Positions 1 to 7,553 of a stretch of DNA of 64,000 nt are shown here, in pieces. Made by a program: the position numbers and the translations under genes. This DNA comes from Bdellovibrionales bacterium (GTDB taxonomy: Bacteria > Pseudomonadota > Alphaproteobacteria > UBA9219), in the NCBI GenBank assembly GCA_041662785.1, contig JBAZRW010000004.1:62001-126000 (forward strand), in the 5' to 3' direction. Under the pieces are notes generated by a model that worked only from the letters and a program-made list of their open reading frames with translations, made no database searches and was not told the origin of the DNA. Each line of letters begins with the position of its first letter. The first letter of the stretch is position 1.

Positions 1-458
1 GCGCGGATGTGCGCGGGCCGGATGAACGGCGTCAGGGCGACATTTTGCGTGAGGTTGAGCCGGACGATCTGCTTAAATTCGGCCTGATCCCAGAGTTTAT
101 CGGGCGTTTGCCCGTTTTGGCGACGCTGTCGGATTTGGATGAATCGGCCTTGGTCGATATCTTGACGACGCCGAAGAACGCTATCGTCAAACAGTTCCAG
201 CGGTTGTTTGAGATGGAGAATATCTCTTTGGATGTGACGGAAGACGGCCTAAGCGCTATCGCGCAGAAGGCCATCATCCGTAAGACGGGCGCGCGCGGCC
301 TCCGCTCGATCATGGAAGGCGTTTTGCTGGAATCCATGTTCGATCTTCCCGGATCGGAAGGCATCGAAAAGGTTGTGGTCAACCGCGATGTCGTTGAGGG
401 TAAAGCCAAGCCCATCGTCGTTCACGCCGAGCCTAAGGCAGCCGAAGCCAGCGCTTAA
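1..458 (+). CDS. clpX: ATP-dependent Clp protease ATP-binding subunit ClpX (3' part)
   Basis: This is the C-terminal ~150 residues of ClpX, the AAA+ unfoldase that delivers substrates to the ClpP peptidase in the cytoplasm. The frame is open from base 3 and the 5' part lies outside the window. Family-typical segments are visible: FGLIPEFIGRLPV near the start, and the sensor-2 region GARGLRSIMEGVLLE. The tail (AEPKAAEASA) is Ala/Glu-rich. Lon follows at 1637, the usual clpX-lon order, but an SBP gene is wedged between them. The last 42 bp of clpX (417-458) recur at 1367-1408 after that inserted gene, with one mismatch. Confidence 0.95.
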   Translation, partial: ADVRGPDERRQGDILREVEPDDLLKFGLIPEFIGRLPVLATLSDLDESALVDILTTPKNAIVKQFQRLFEMENISLDVTEDGLSAIAQKAIIRKTGARGLRSIMEGVLLESMFDLPGSEGIEKVVVNRDVVEGKAKPIVVHAEPKAAEASA

Positions 459-484
459 TCAAAGAAAACAAAGGTACAAGCCAC

Positions 485-1351
485 ATGAAAAACAAACTTT
501 CATTATTGGCTGTGGTCTTGGCGGCTCTTGCGCTGGTTGTTTCCCTTGGGCAGCCCAAAACGGTAGGGACAATAACAGCCAAAAAAGAAACAGCCTTTGA
601 GCGCGTCATGCGTACGCGCACACTGCGTTGCGCTTATTCGGTGTGGCCCCCCTATCTTATGATCGACCCGAACACAAAGCAGATTAGCGGCTTTGATCAT
701 GATATTATGGAAGCCATTGGCAAAGCGGCCAATCTTAAAATTGAATGGAAAGATGAAGTTGGATTTGGAAACTTTCCTGAACAGCTAAGCAGTGGCAAAG
801 ACGATGCGTTTTGTGTCACGGTTTGGGTTAGCGCCATGCGCGCCCAGCGGGTTGAATTAACAACATCCCCAGATTATGCCTCGCTTTATGCTTATGTGCG
901 TGAGGGTGATACGCGTTTCGATAACACCCTTAATTCTCTAAATAATGAGAGTGCCACGATTGCCCTTGTGGATGGCAGCACGCAAAAGGCCGTTGCGGAT
1001 GGCTCTTTCCCTAAGGCCAAGCAATATGCCTTGCCCGGCGATTCAGATGGATCTCAAGTTCTCATGGCGTTGGCGTCCGGCAAAGGTGATGTTATTTTTG
1101 CTGATGAGTTTATTGTGCATGAATACAACAGCCACAATGCCGATAAGCCACTGAGGCGGGTTGCCGGAGCGGCGGCTGTTCGTGTTTTCGGCAATGCCTT
1201 TAGCGTAGCTAAAGGCGAATGGGAGCTGCGCGACCTTTTAAATGCTGCCCTGACAGAGCTGCAAGGAGCCGGAATCATCGATCGTATTCTCAGTAAATAT
1301 GAGGTTACGTCCGGTGCCATTCTTCGCGCTGCGCCCTCTTACGCAAAATAG
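485..1351 (+). CDS. Solitary periplasmic solute-binding protein (SBP_bac_3-like), inserted between clpX and lon
   Basis: A 288-aa protein resembling family-3 (amino-acid/polar solute) extracytoplasmic binding proteins. It has a hydrophobic N-terminal signal or anchor (about residues 4-22), then a segment shared with three other genes in this window (12888-15595): FERVMRTRTLRCAYSVWPP, followed by a D-P-N-T element. The binding fold should run from about residue 45 to the end. No permease or ATPase gene is adjacent, so it may work with a transporter encoded elsewhere, in trans as a sensor, or have lost its partners. Family-level assignment is by pattern; the ligand is unknown. It interrupts the usual clpX-lon order and is bracketed by copies of the clpX 3' end, which suggests insertion. 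Confidence 0.8.
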   Translation: MKNKLSLLAVVLAALALVVSLGQPKTVGTITAKKETAFERVMRTRTLRCAYSVWPPYLMIDPNTKQISGFDHDIMEAIGKAANLKIEWKDEVGFGNFPEQLSSGKDDAFCVTVWVSAMRAQRVELTTSPDYASLYAYVREGDTRFDNTLNSLNNESATIALVDGSTQKAVADGSFPKAKQYALPGDSDGSQVLMALASGKGDVIFADEFIVHEYNSHNADKPLRRVAGAAAVRVFGNAFSVAKGEWELRDLLNAALTELQGAGIIDRILSKYEVTSGAILRAAPSYAK

Positions 1352-1366
1352 TGTTTGCCTCTAGGT

Positions 1367-1408
1367 GTCGTTCACGCCGAGCCTAAGGCGGCCGAAGCCA
1401 GCGCTTAA
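1367..1408 (+). repeat. Duplicated clpX 3' end (second copy; first at 417-458)
   Basis: These 42 bp repeat the last 42 bp of clpX, including its TAA stop, with a single A/G difference (position 440 versus 1390). The copy has no start and is not a gene. The two copies bracket the SBP gene and its short flanks (459-1366). The sequence after 1408 is then probably the original clpX downstream region. This looks like the footprint of an insertion or of duplication-mediated capture. Confidence 0.9.
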
Positions 1409-1501
1409 GCTTCTTTAAGAGAGCCTTGTTGCGACAGGGTCCTTAAGGGCTTGGTTAATGAGGTGTGCTCAAAATTATTCCTTTTTGAGCCTTGGCCGCT
1501 C

Positions 1502-1530
1502 CTTGAAAGTCAGGCCGCGAGACACCAAAT
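1502..1530 (+). promoter_or_regulatory. Possible heat-shock (RpoH-type) promoter of lon
   Basis: CTTGAAA at 1502-1508 matches the sigma-32 -35 element. After a 14-base spacer, CACCAAAT at 1523-1530 partly resembles the CCCCAT-type -10. Lon is heat-shock induced in many proteobacteria. The site lies 106 bases before the lon start. The -10 match is weak. A hairpin (GCTCAAAA at 1467-1474, TTTTGAGC at 1483-1490) lies just upstream and could end transcription from clpX or the SBP gene. Confidence 0.4.
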
Positions 1531-1636
1531 CAACGGCAGGTTATTCTGCCTTCTTTTTCCTATTTTTTTAGGGGCGATTCAGGCATGATCACAAAGTGAT
1601 TTGGGGTGATTTGCGCCCTTTGAAAGGATGATGTCC

Positions 1637-4054
1637 ATGGTTGTTTCTTCTCCTGCAGGGGCCCTTTACCCCGTCCTGCCACTCCGCGATATCGTTGTGT
1701 TTCCCCACATGATCGTCCCGCTGTTCGTGGGCCGTGAGAAATCCGTGCGGGCGCTCGAAGACGTGATGCAAGAAGACAAGCATATCCTGCTGCTGACCCA
1801 AAAGGACGCCTCGCAGGACGATCCCACGCAGAACGATTTGTATCTGCAAGGCACAATTGGCACGGTTTTACAGCTGTTGAAGCTGCCTGATGGCACGGTC
1901 AAAGTGCTGGTGGAGGGCGGGCAGCGCGCGCGCGTCGTGCGCTTTACGGAAACCCCCGATTTCTTTCAGGCCTTTGCCGAACCCATTGAGGAATACACGG
2001 GCGATAAGCCTGAGCTGGACGCGCTCTCGCGCGGCGTTGTCTCGCAGTTTGAGCAATACATCAAGCTGAACAAGAAAATCCCGCCAGAGGTCATGGTTAC
2101 GCTGGGGCAGATTGATGATCCCGCGCGTCTTGCGGATACCATCGCTTCGCATTTGGCGCTGAAAATTGCCGAGAAACAGGCTCTCTTAGAGATCACGTCC
2201 GTTAATGATCGCTTGGAAAAAATCTTTGGCCATATGGAAGGTGAGATTGGCGTTTTGCAGGTTGAAAAGCGCATCCGCACCCGCGTCAAAAAGCAGATGG
2301 AGAAGACGCAGCGCGAGTACTATTTGAATGAGCAGATGAAGGCCATTCAAAAGGAACTGGGCGAGGGCGAAGACGGCAAGGACGAATGCTCTGAGCTGGA
2401 AGCCAAGATCAAAGAAACCAAGATGACCAAGGAGGCCAGCGAAAAGGCTTTGAGCGAGCTGAAAAAGCTGCGCTCGATGTCGCCGATGTCGGCGGAAGCC
2501 ACGGTGGTGCGTAACTACCTTGACTGGATGCTGGGCATTCCTTGGCAAAAGCGCACCAAGACGCGCCGCAACATCAAAGAAGCGCAAAAGATTTTGGACG
2601 TTGATCACTTTGGCCTTGAAAAGGTCAAGGAGCGCATCCTTGAGTATCTGGCGGTGCAGCAGCGCCAAGGCAAGCTGAAAGGCCCCATCCTGTGCCTCGT
2701 TGGCCCTCCGGGTGTTGGTAAAACCTCGCTGGGCAAGTCCATCGCGCGCGCGACGGGACGCACTTTTGTGCGCATGTCGCTGGGCGGCGTGCGTGATGAG
2801 TCCGAAATCCGAGGCCATCGCCGCACCTATATCGGCTCGATGCCCGGCAAGATCGTGCAGGGTATGAAGAAGGCCAAGGCCTCGAACCCGCTTTTCCTTT
2901 TGGATGAGGTGGACAAGCTTGGCTCTGACTGGCGCGGCGATCCATCCTCGGCTTTGCTAGAGGTGTTGGATCCCGAACAGAACAACACTTTCAACGATCA
3001 CTATCTAGAGGTCGATTACGATTTGTCGGACGTGCTTTTTGTTTGCACCGCCAACTCGCTGAAAATGCCTCAGCCGCTCCTTGATCGCATGGAGATCATC
3101 CGCCTGTCGGGCTATACCGAGGACGAGAAAATCGAAATCGCGCAGCGCCATTTGCTGGCGAAGGTGATGAAGGAACATGGCTTGAAAAAGACCGAGTTCT
3201 CTATCTCTGAAGACGCGCTTCGCGATATCGTGCGTTACTACACCCGTGAGGCAGGCGTGCGTAGCCTTGAGCGTGAAATGGCGACCTTGGCGCGTAAGGC
3301 GATCAAAGAAATCCTTGTCAAGACGACCAAGACGATTCACATCACGCGCCGCAATATCGAAAAGTATTTGGGCGTCAAAAGGTTCCGTTTCGGCGAGGTT
3401 GAGGCCGATGATTTGGTCGGCGTGACCACGGGTCTTGCGTGGACGGAAGTGGGCGGCGAGCTTCTCTCAATTGAAGCGGTGGCGCTTCCGGGGAAGGGCA
3501 AGATCACGATCACGGGCAAGTTGGGCGACGTGATGCGCGAATCCGTGCAGGCGGCGGAAAGCTATGTCAAGGCGCGCGCGGCGCAGTTCGGTATCGCACA
3601 AAGCATTCTGGAAAAGCGCGACATCCATGTCCACGTTCCCGAAGGCGCGACGCCTAAGGACGGCCCCAGCGCGGGCGTGGCGATGGTGACGTCCATTGTC
3701 TCGGTCCTCACGGGTATTCCTATCCATAAGGACGTGGCGATGACGGGCGAGATCACGCTGCGCGGGCGCGTGCTCCCCATCGGCGGGCTTAAGGAAAAAC
3801 TGCTGGCGGCGCTTCGCGGCGGCCTGACCACCGTTTGCATCCCCAAGGAGAACGAGCGTGATCTGGCCGAGATCCCCGACAACGTCAAGAAGGGGCTTAA
3901 GATCATCTTTATCGCGACGGTGGATGAGGTTTTGAAGGTTGCCCTTATGCGGCCTCTTGTTCCCGTGGTGTGGGAAGACGACAGCGTCCTTGCCGACAAA
4001 GCGCTTGCCACCACGAAAGAAAAACCTGCGGAAGGCAAAGGCCTGCGTCATTGA
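1637..4054 (+). CDS. lon: ATP-dependent endopeptidase Lon (LonA)
   Basis: Full-length (805 aa) AAA+ serine protease that degrades damaged and regulatory proteins in the cytoplasm. It has an N-terminal LON substrate domain (PVLPLRDIVVFPHMIVPLFV), a coiled-coil middle, Walker A GPPGVGKT at about residue 356, and a C-terminal protease domain with Ser678 in PKDGPSAGVAM and Lys721 in GGLKEKLLAA. I chose the ATG at 1637 because AAAGGA (1623-1628) is well spaced for it; the ATGs at 1628 and 1631 sit on top of that ribosome-binding site. It follows clpX and precedes hup, the conserved proteobacterial order. Confidence 0.97.
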   Translation: MVVSSPAGALYPVLPLRDIVVFPHMIVPLFVGREKSVRALEDVMQEDKHILLLTQKDASQDDPTQNDLYLQGTIGTVLQLLKLPDGTVKVLVEGGQRARVVRFTETPDFFQAFAEPIEEYTGDKPELDALSRGVVSQFEQYIKLNKKIPPEVMVTLGQIDDPARLADTIASHLALKIAEKQALLEITSVNDRLEKIFGHMEGEIGVLQVEKRIRTRVKKQMEKTQREYYLNEQMKAIQKELGEGEDGKDECSELEAKIKETKMTKEASEKALSELKKLRSMSPMSAEATVVRNYLDWMLGIPWQKRTKTRRNIKEAQKILDVDHFGLEKVKERILEYLAVQQRQGKLKGPILCLVGPPGVGKTSLGKSIARATGRTFVRMSLGGVRDESEIRGHRRTYIGSMPGKIVQGMKKAKASNPLFLLDEVDKLGSDWRGDPSSALLEVLDPEQNNTFNDHYLEVDYDLSDVLFVCTANSLKMPQPLLDRMEIIRLSGYTEDEKIEIAQRHLLAKVMKEHGLKKTEFSISEDALRDIVRYYTREAGVRSLEREMATLARKAIKEILVKTTKTIHITRRNIEKYLGVKRFRFGEVEADDLVGVTTGLAWTEVGGELLSIEAVALPGKGKITITGKLGDVMRESVQAAESYVKARAAQFGIAQSILEKRDIHVHVPEGATPKDGPSAGVAMVTSIVSVLTGIPIHKDVAMTGEITLRGRVLPIGGLKEKLLAALRGGLTTVCIPKENERDLAEIPDNVKKGLKIIFIATVDEVLKVALMRPLVPVVWEDDSVLADKALATTKEKPAEGKGLRH

Positions 4055-4211
4055 AGCTTGTCCACGAACGTCTTTTTTGTGTGAAGAACGGCGTGGATTA
4101 ATTTGATTTTCCTGTGTTTTTTCTCATCGCACGGCGATTGCGCGTGAGGGGAAGGGGGCGCATGGCCATAAAAAAGGGCAGAAAAGCTTGCTTTTTTAAC
4201 CTTTCCAAGGA

Positions 4212-4241
4212 TTGACACATAAAACCAACAGCGCCTAGAGT
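4212..4241 (+). promoter_or_regulatory. Sigma-70-type promoter of hup
   Basis: A perfect -35 TTGACA at 4212-4217 is followed, after 18 bases, by TAGAGT at 4236-4241, which matches four of six -10 positions. It lies about 95 bases upstream of the hup start. A further AT-rich TATAAA at 4248 is too far from the -35. Confidence 0.55.
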
Positions 4242-4334
4242 CTTCCCTATAAAAGGCGTCGCTGCAGGATTTGAAGGCTTAGGCTAAAAATCTTGGTGCA
4301 AGGGCCGCACTCTAACGAAGGGGAGAACACCGCC

Positions 4335-4634
4335 GTGAACAAGAACGAATTTATCGCCGCTGTCGCTGACAGTAAGGCGCTGGCCAAGCTGGATCTGTCC
4401 AAGACCGCCGTGGCCACCATCATCGATGCTGTACTTGACACGATTGAGGGTTCCTTGAAGAAGGGCGACGAAGTTCGCCTCGTCGGGTTTGGTAATTTCT
4501 ATGTTGCCAAACGTGCCGCTTCCAAGGGCCGCAACCCACGCACGGGTGAGCCTATTGCGATCAAGGCGTCCAAGTTGCCCAAGTTTCGCGCGGGCAAGCA
4601 GTTGAAGGACACTGTTAACGGCGTCAAGAAATAA
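4335..4634 (+). CDS. hup: DNA-binding protein HU (beta type)
   Basis: A 99-aa nucleoid protein of the HU/IHF family, which bends and compacts DNA as a dimer. The family's beta-arm signature is clear (VGFGNFYVAKRAASKGRNP, then TGEPIAIKASKLPKFRAGK). I chose the GTG at 4335 (MNKNEFIAAVADSK) because GGGGAG at 4319-4324 is a good ribosome-binding site and the protein then starts where HU proteins normally start. It is transcribed from its own promoter after lon. Confidence 0.95.
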   Translation: MNKNEFIAAVADSKALAKLDLSKTAVATIIDAVLDTIEGSLKKGDEVRLVGFGNFYVAKRAASKGRNPRTGEPIAIKASKLPKFRAGKQLKDTVNGVKK

Positions 4635-4663
4635 GCCTGTTTAAAACGGTAGGAAAAAGCGTT

Positions 4664-4705
4664 CCACGGATCCCCTTTGCGAAAGCAGGCGGGATCCGTG
4701 GCCGT
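4664..4705 (+). terminator. Terminator after hup
   Basis: CCACGGATCCC (4664-4674) pairs perfectly with GGGATCCGTGG (4691-4701), followed by a short T run. It lies 30 bases after the hup stop. Confidence 0.7.
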
Positions 4706-4819
4706 TTTGGCGGTTGGTTAGGGGGATAAGGCTTAAGACAAGTTTTTGGATTCAAAGTCCAAAACGAACGAAATAAAGCTGTATTTCTTCTCAAAGTTTG
4801 CTAACAAGGACGCGGGTAG

Positions 4820-4894
4820 GGGCAGTTAGCTCAGCGGTAGAGCATCTCGTTTACACCGAGAGGGTCGGGGGTTCGAAACCCTCACTGCCTACCA
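4820..4894 (+). tRNA. tRNA-Val (anticodon UAC)
   Basis: The sequence folds as a complete cloverleaf. The acceptor stem is GGGCAGT against ACTGCCT (one G-U pair), the D-stem is GCTC/GAGC, and the anticodon stem TCTCG/CGAGA carries the loop TTTACAC (anticodon TAC). The T arm contains GTTCGAA. CCA is encoded at 4892-4894. The 3' end from 4880 is the left arm of a long palindrome, and tail fragments of this gene recur downstream to 6170. Confidence 0.95.
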
Positions 4895-4945
4895 AAACAA
4901 AAGGGAAGCCAATTGGCTTCCCTTTTGTTTTGGTAGGCAGTGAGG
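4880..4945. repeat. 66-nt perfect palindrome overlapping the tRNA-Val 3' end
   Basis: Bases 4880-4910, which include the tRNA T-stem 3' strand, acceptor 3' strand and CCA, are the exact reverse complement of 4915-4945, with AATT at the centre. Downstream of the CCA it reads as an intrinsic terminator (GGGAAGCC aatt GGCTTCCC then TTTTGTTTT). The inverted copy of the tRNA 3' end goes well beyond what a terminator needs. Confidence 0.9.
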
Positions 4946-5086
4946 ATTGCCGAAGCCCATAAGGGGGTTCGATGACGAGCCATTCAAAAAGCGCCCGCGA
5001 ACGCGTACGCGGGCGCACAAAATATAAAAGCATGGCGAAGACACCGCGCCGCCGCAAAGCGGCAAGCGAAACCCTCACTGCCTACC
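4932..5086. repeat. 155-bp element with 14-bp inverted ends copied from the tRNA-Val tail
   Basis: The segment begins with GGTAGGCAGTGAGG (4932-4945) and ends with CCTCACTGCCTACC (5073-5086), perfect inverted repeats identical to the tRNA-Val 3' end. Inside is a strong GC hairpin (GCGCCCGCG 4991-4999 / CGCGGGCGC 5008-5016) and a CCGC/GCGG hairpin near 5052. There is no plausible gene: both strands read as typical tRNA-antisense artefacts. Confidence 0.8.
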
Positions 5087-5275
5087 AATAAAAAACCGAC
5101 CCTTTGGGTCGGTTTTTTATTGGTTAGATTTGGGTGTTTTGAACCCCCGAGGAAGGGGGCGACAACAAGCTGTTCATTGACGATGCGCGGACGTGTACGC
5201 GCATCGGACAAAGAAAAAGAACAGCGCAGTTGCCACGAGCCGCGCTCCGCGCGGCGAAGTAAAACCCTCACTGCC
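5084..5275. repeat. Second tRNA-tail repeat unit
   Basis: It has the same architecture as 4932-5086. It opens with a perfect palindrome (5084-5102 against 5106-5124) starting exactly at the ACCA of the preceding tail copy. Next come GAACCCCCGAGGAAGGGGG, a GC hairpin (GATGCGCG 5182-5189 / CGCGCATC 5198-5205) and a CGCG-rich hairpin near 5240. It closes with another tail copy, ACCCTCACTGCC (5264-5275). The primary sequence has diverged from the first unit but the order of parts is the same. Confidence 0.7.
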
Positions 5276-5285
5276 ATTATGCAAA

Positions 5286-5951
5286 CTATCGTAAGCCAAA
5301 CAAAGGCTTTGAAAAACTGAGTGTGGAAGATGCTGCTTGGCGTCCAGGGGCACACATTCGCAACCCTAGAGAATTTTTCTTCGGTTGTATGGCGTGTGGA
5401 GCAAAACCACCATCGGCTCGGATTTCATTGCACAGAACGTCGCAACTTTTTGTCGTTACAAGTCGAATGCGTTCGGGTGATATCTCGGTAAAACACAAGA
5501 CCTCCGGTATATGATGGGAAAGCTTTTGTTTAATGTAGGAGGATAAGTGAACTGAGCTATTCCAGTAGTCCCTTTTTGTCTTCATCAGCGTTGCTTCATC
5601 GGTTTCATTTTTCCCCCGATACTCTGCCCTTATATTTGGCGAATAATCGGCAACGCGGACATCATCGCTAGAAGAAAGGGTTATCTCAAGCAGTGAGATT
5701 GTTTCCCCAATATCTCGTAAGACTGTTTCAAGTAGCGGTTCGTCATAATGAAAAGTATTCTCACACCAGCTGTGATCCATGGGGTCTAAAAGACCAAAAA
5801 CTGCCCCTTCGGTTGCCTCTGGCAAACCCATAGCATACCCCAATGAAAGTGAAATGACGCGCTTCTTAGGCACAAGACCTGCCTTGGCATTATCTCTGTT
5901 TCCAAAAATCTGGGTTAACCGCTCTGCATTTGTATAATGATAAAATTTCAT
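5286..5951 (-). CDS. Hypothetical protein, cargo of the tRNA-Val repeat island
   Basis: A 221-aa protein I do not recognise. It begins MKFYHYTNAERL; short proteins with a YHYT start include some ADP-ribosyltransferase-like families, but I see no convincing catalytic triad, so this is only a hint. There is no signal peptide or membrane segment. The gene is more AT-rich than its neighbours and lies between tRNA-Val tail fragments at 5264 and 6098-6170, which suggests acquisition with the island. The C-terminal ~20 residues run towards the repeat unit and may not be original. No partner gene is adjacent. Confidence 0.6.
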   Translation of the reverse strand: MKFYHYTNAERLTQIFGNRDNAKAGLVPKKRVISLSLGYAMGLPEATEGAVFGLLDPMDHSWCENTFHYDEPLLETVLRDIGETISLLEITLSSSDDVRVADYSPNIRAEYRGKNETDEATLMKTKRDYWNSSVHLSSYIKQKLSHHIPEVLCFTEISPERIRLVTTKSCDVLCNEIRADGGFAPHAIQPKKNSLGLRMCAPGRQAASSTLSFSKPLFGLR

Positions 5952-6097
5952 GCATTAATATTATCAGAACAGTTTGAAAGTAATTACTAAAATCGATCAG
6001 GAAGCTAAGTCGTACCCCAGAATTTTGGTTCGTATCTATATAGTTAGCAAGCCTTGCTTCTACCCAATAGCATTGATTCTATTAAACCATCTTTCCT

Positions 6098-6170
6098 TTT
6101 ATACCGAGAGGGTCGGGGGGCGACAACAATCTCTGCAAAAAAAAGGGCATAGCACCGCACTGCCTACCAA
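6098..6170 (+). repeat. tRNA-Val fragment, distal edge of the island
   Basis: Bases 6098-6119 match the tRNA anticodon-to-T-stem segment (4850-4871) with one mismatch. Bases 6158-6169 (CACTGCCTACCA) match its 3' end. About 38 unrelated bases lie between, where the T loop should be; GGGGGCGACAACAA there also occurs at 5156-5169. It is therefore a broken tRNA copy, plausibly an att-like remnant. The rest of 5952-6097 is AT-rich with no feature I can support. Confidence 0.75.
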
Positions 6171-6203
6171 ACAAGAACGGCCTAGCTGCCCCCCCCGCCC
6201 ATT

Positions 6204-6344
6204 AGACATCTTGCATAACCTTTAAAAATCATGTCATGCCCGCGAAGGCGGGCATCCAGAGGTTTCAATACCCAAGTTTATCGCCCAGTCCTCTGGATCC
6301 CCGCCTGCGCGGGGATGACAGAGAATGGGTTATGCAAGAGGTCT
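6204..6344. mobile_element. MITE-like element, copy 1 (141 bp)
   Basis: The 17-bp terminal inverted repeats are AGACATCTTGCATAACC (6204-6220) and GGTTATGCAAGAGGTCT (6328-6344), with one mismatch. ATT flanks both sides and could be a target duplication. The interior is a near-palindrome of the CCCGCGAAGGCGGG type around ACCCAAGTTTATCGCCCAG. A second copy is at 37861-38025. No transposase is encoded; it would be mobilised in trans. Its right end forms the stop codon of alr. Confidence 0.85.
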
Positions 6345-7431
6345 ATTGATATTCCCGCGCTACGCGGGGGCCAAGGCTGGTCATGATTTCATAGGCGATG
6401 GTGTGGGCTTCGGCGGCTATGGCATCGATGGTGCGGTGAGGGCCAATGAGGGTTGCCTCGGCGCCGATAGGGGTTGCCGCTTCGGGAACAGCCGTCACAT
6501 CAATCGTAATCAAATCCATCGAGATGCGCCCGACGATGGGTGCAAGGTGCTGCCCGATCATCACGCTCCCTTTGTTGCTCAGCGCGCGGTGATACCCGTC
6601 GGCATAGCCCATCGCCAGCGTGGCAATCCGTCCTTGACGCGGCACAGTATAGGACGCGCCATAGCCCACGGTCATAACCGCGTCCACGGGGCGAACCTGC
6701 ACGATGGGGGCGCGAAGCTCCAGCACAGGGCGCATGGGGTTAGGAAGGTGCGGGGTCGGGTTGCCGCCATACAGCGCAAGACCCGGACGGACAAGGTCGA
6801 ACAGATAATCTGTGCCCCAAAAAATTCCCGATGAATTACACAGGCTAACGGGCGCGGGTGGTAAACGCCGCAGGATGGCTTTCATCTTTTCCAACTGCTG
6901 CGGCGTCATGGGGCTGGTCACATCGTCGGCACAGGCGAAATGGCTGACCCAAGCTTTGATGGCGAGGCTCTCTAGCAATTCCGGATGGTCGGCCAAATGG
7001 TCTTGCTCTTGCGGCGAGAGGCCAAGGCGGTTCATGCCCGTATCAAGATGGATCATCGCCTCAAGCCGCATTTCCTTTTTCCGCGCCAAGGCCGTCCATG
7101 CCTTCAGCGCGGGAAGCGAATTGATCATGGGCGTAATCTGTGCGGCGAGGGCTTCTTCCTCATGGACGGGATCGATGCCGTGAAGGGCGATGATGGTGGC
7201 GTCTTGGATGGCTTCGCGCAAGGTCAAGGCTTCTTCCACGCTTGCGGTGAAGAACGTCTGGCATCCCGCTTGGCGTAGCGCACGCGCGATGGGGATCATG
7301 CCAAGGCCATAGGCATTCGCCTTCACTGCCGCGCCGACAGAGGCGGGAGCGGCTCGGCGCTGCAAAAAGCGGTAGTTTTCGAGCAAGGCATCAAGATTGA
7401 TAAGGGCGCGAGGAGTCATGGCCGCCAGCAT
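6343..7431 (-). CDS. alr: Alanine racemase
   Basis: A 362-aa PLP enzyme interconverting L- and D-alanine for peptidoglycan synthesis. The PLP lysine lies in AAVKANAYGLG (about Lys37), the second catalytic base is Tyr261 in VGYGASYTVPR, and RISMDL is the conserved C-terminal segment. Length is normal. The final codons read into the edge of the MITE at 6344, so the TAG stop is made by the junction; the protein end (LGPRVAREYQ) may be slightly altered. An internal ATG at 7419 is an alternative start. It is divergent in function from, but parallel to, the downstream pal operon. Confidence 0.95.
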   Translation of the reverse strand: MLAAMTPRALINLDALLENYRFLQRRAAPASVGAAVKANAYGLGMIPIARALRQAGCQTFFTASVEEALTLREAIQDATIIALHGIDPVHEEEALAAQITPMINSLPALKAWTALARKKEMRLEAMIHLDTGMNRLGLSPQEQDHLADHPELLESLAIKAWVSHFACADDVTSPMTPQQLEKMKAILRRLPPAPVSLCNSSGIFWGTDYLFDLVRPGLALYGGNPTPHLPNPMRPVLELRAPIVQVRPVDAVMTVGYGASYTVPRQGRIATLAMGYADGYHRALSNKGSVMIGQHLAPIVGRISMDLITIDVTAVPEAATPIGAEATLIGPHRTIDAIAAEAHTIAYEIMTSLGPRVAREYQ

Positions 7432-7483
7432 AAAGGGAAAGAATCTTCCTTGGCAAGGGGCGCATGGAAGCGGGCAACAAAAA

Positions 7484-7516
7484 AGGCCGCACCCCCGAAA
7501 GGATGCGGCCTCTTTT
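7484..7516 (-). terminator. Terminator of the Tol-Pal operon
   Basis: AGGCCGCA (7484-7491) pairs with TGCGGCCT (7504-7511). On the minus strand the stem is followed by the run TTTTTGTTG, so it ends transcription after pal. The T run on the plus side also makes it potentially bidirectional. Confidence 0.8.
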
Positions 7517-7553
7517 TGTTAGGCCTTAGCTATAAAGCCAAGGGCGCTAAACC

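Noticed and set aside
4851..5078. Minus-strand frame over the tRNA tail encoding a GSEGFEPPT-type peptide
   Set aside because: This peptide type is the standard artefact of translating the antisense of a tRNA gene; the region is repeats.
4984..5355. Minus-strand 123-aa frame across the tRNA-tail repeat units
   Set aside because: It reads through two repeat units and tail copies with no ribosome-binding site; composition follows the hairpins.
4820..6170. Classical integrase-driven genomic island at tRNA-Val
   Set aside because: No integrase gene and the tail copies are multiple and structured, so a simple attL/attR island does not explain it.
5973..6225. 83-aa plus-strand frame in the tRNA island
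   Set aside because: It runs into the broken tRNA copy and MITE end; no ribosome-binding site.
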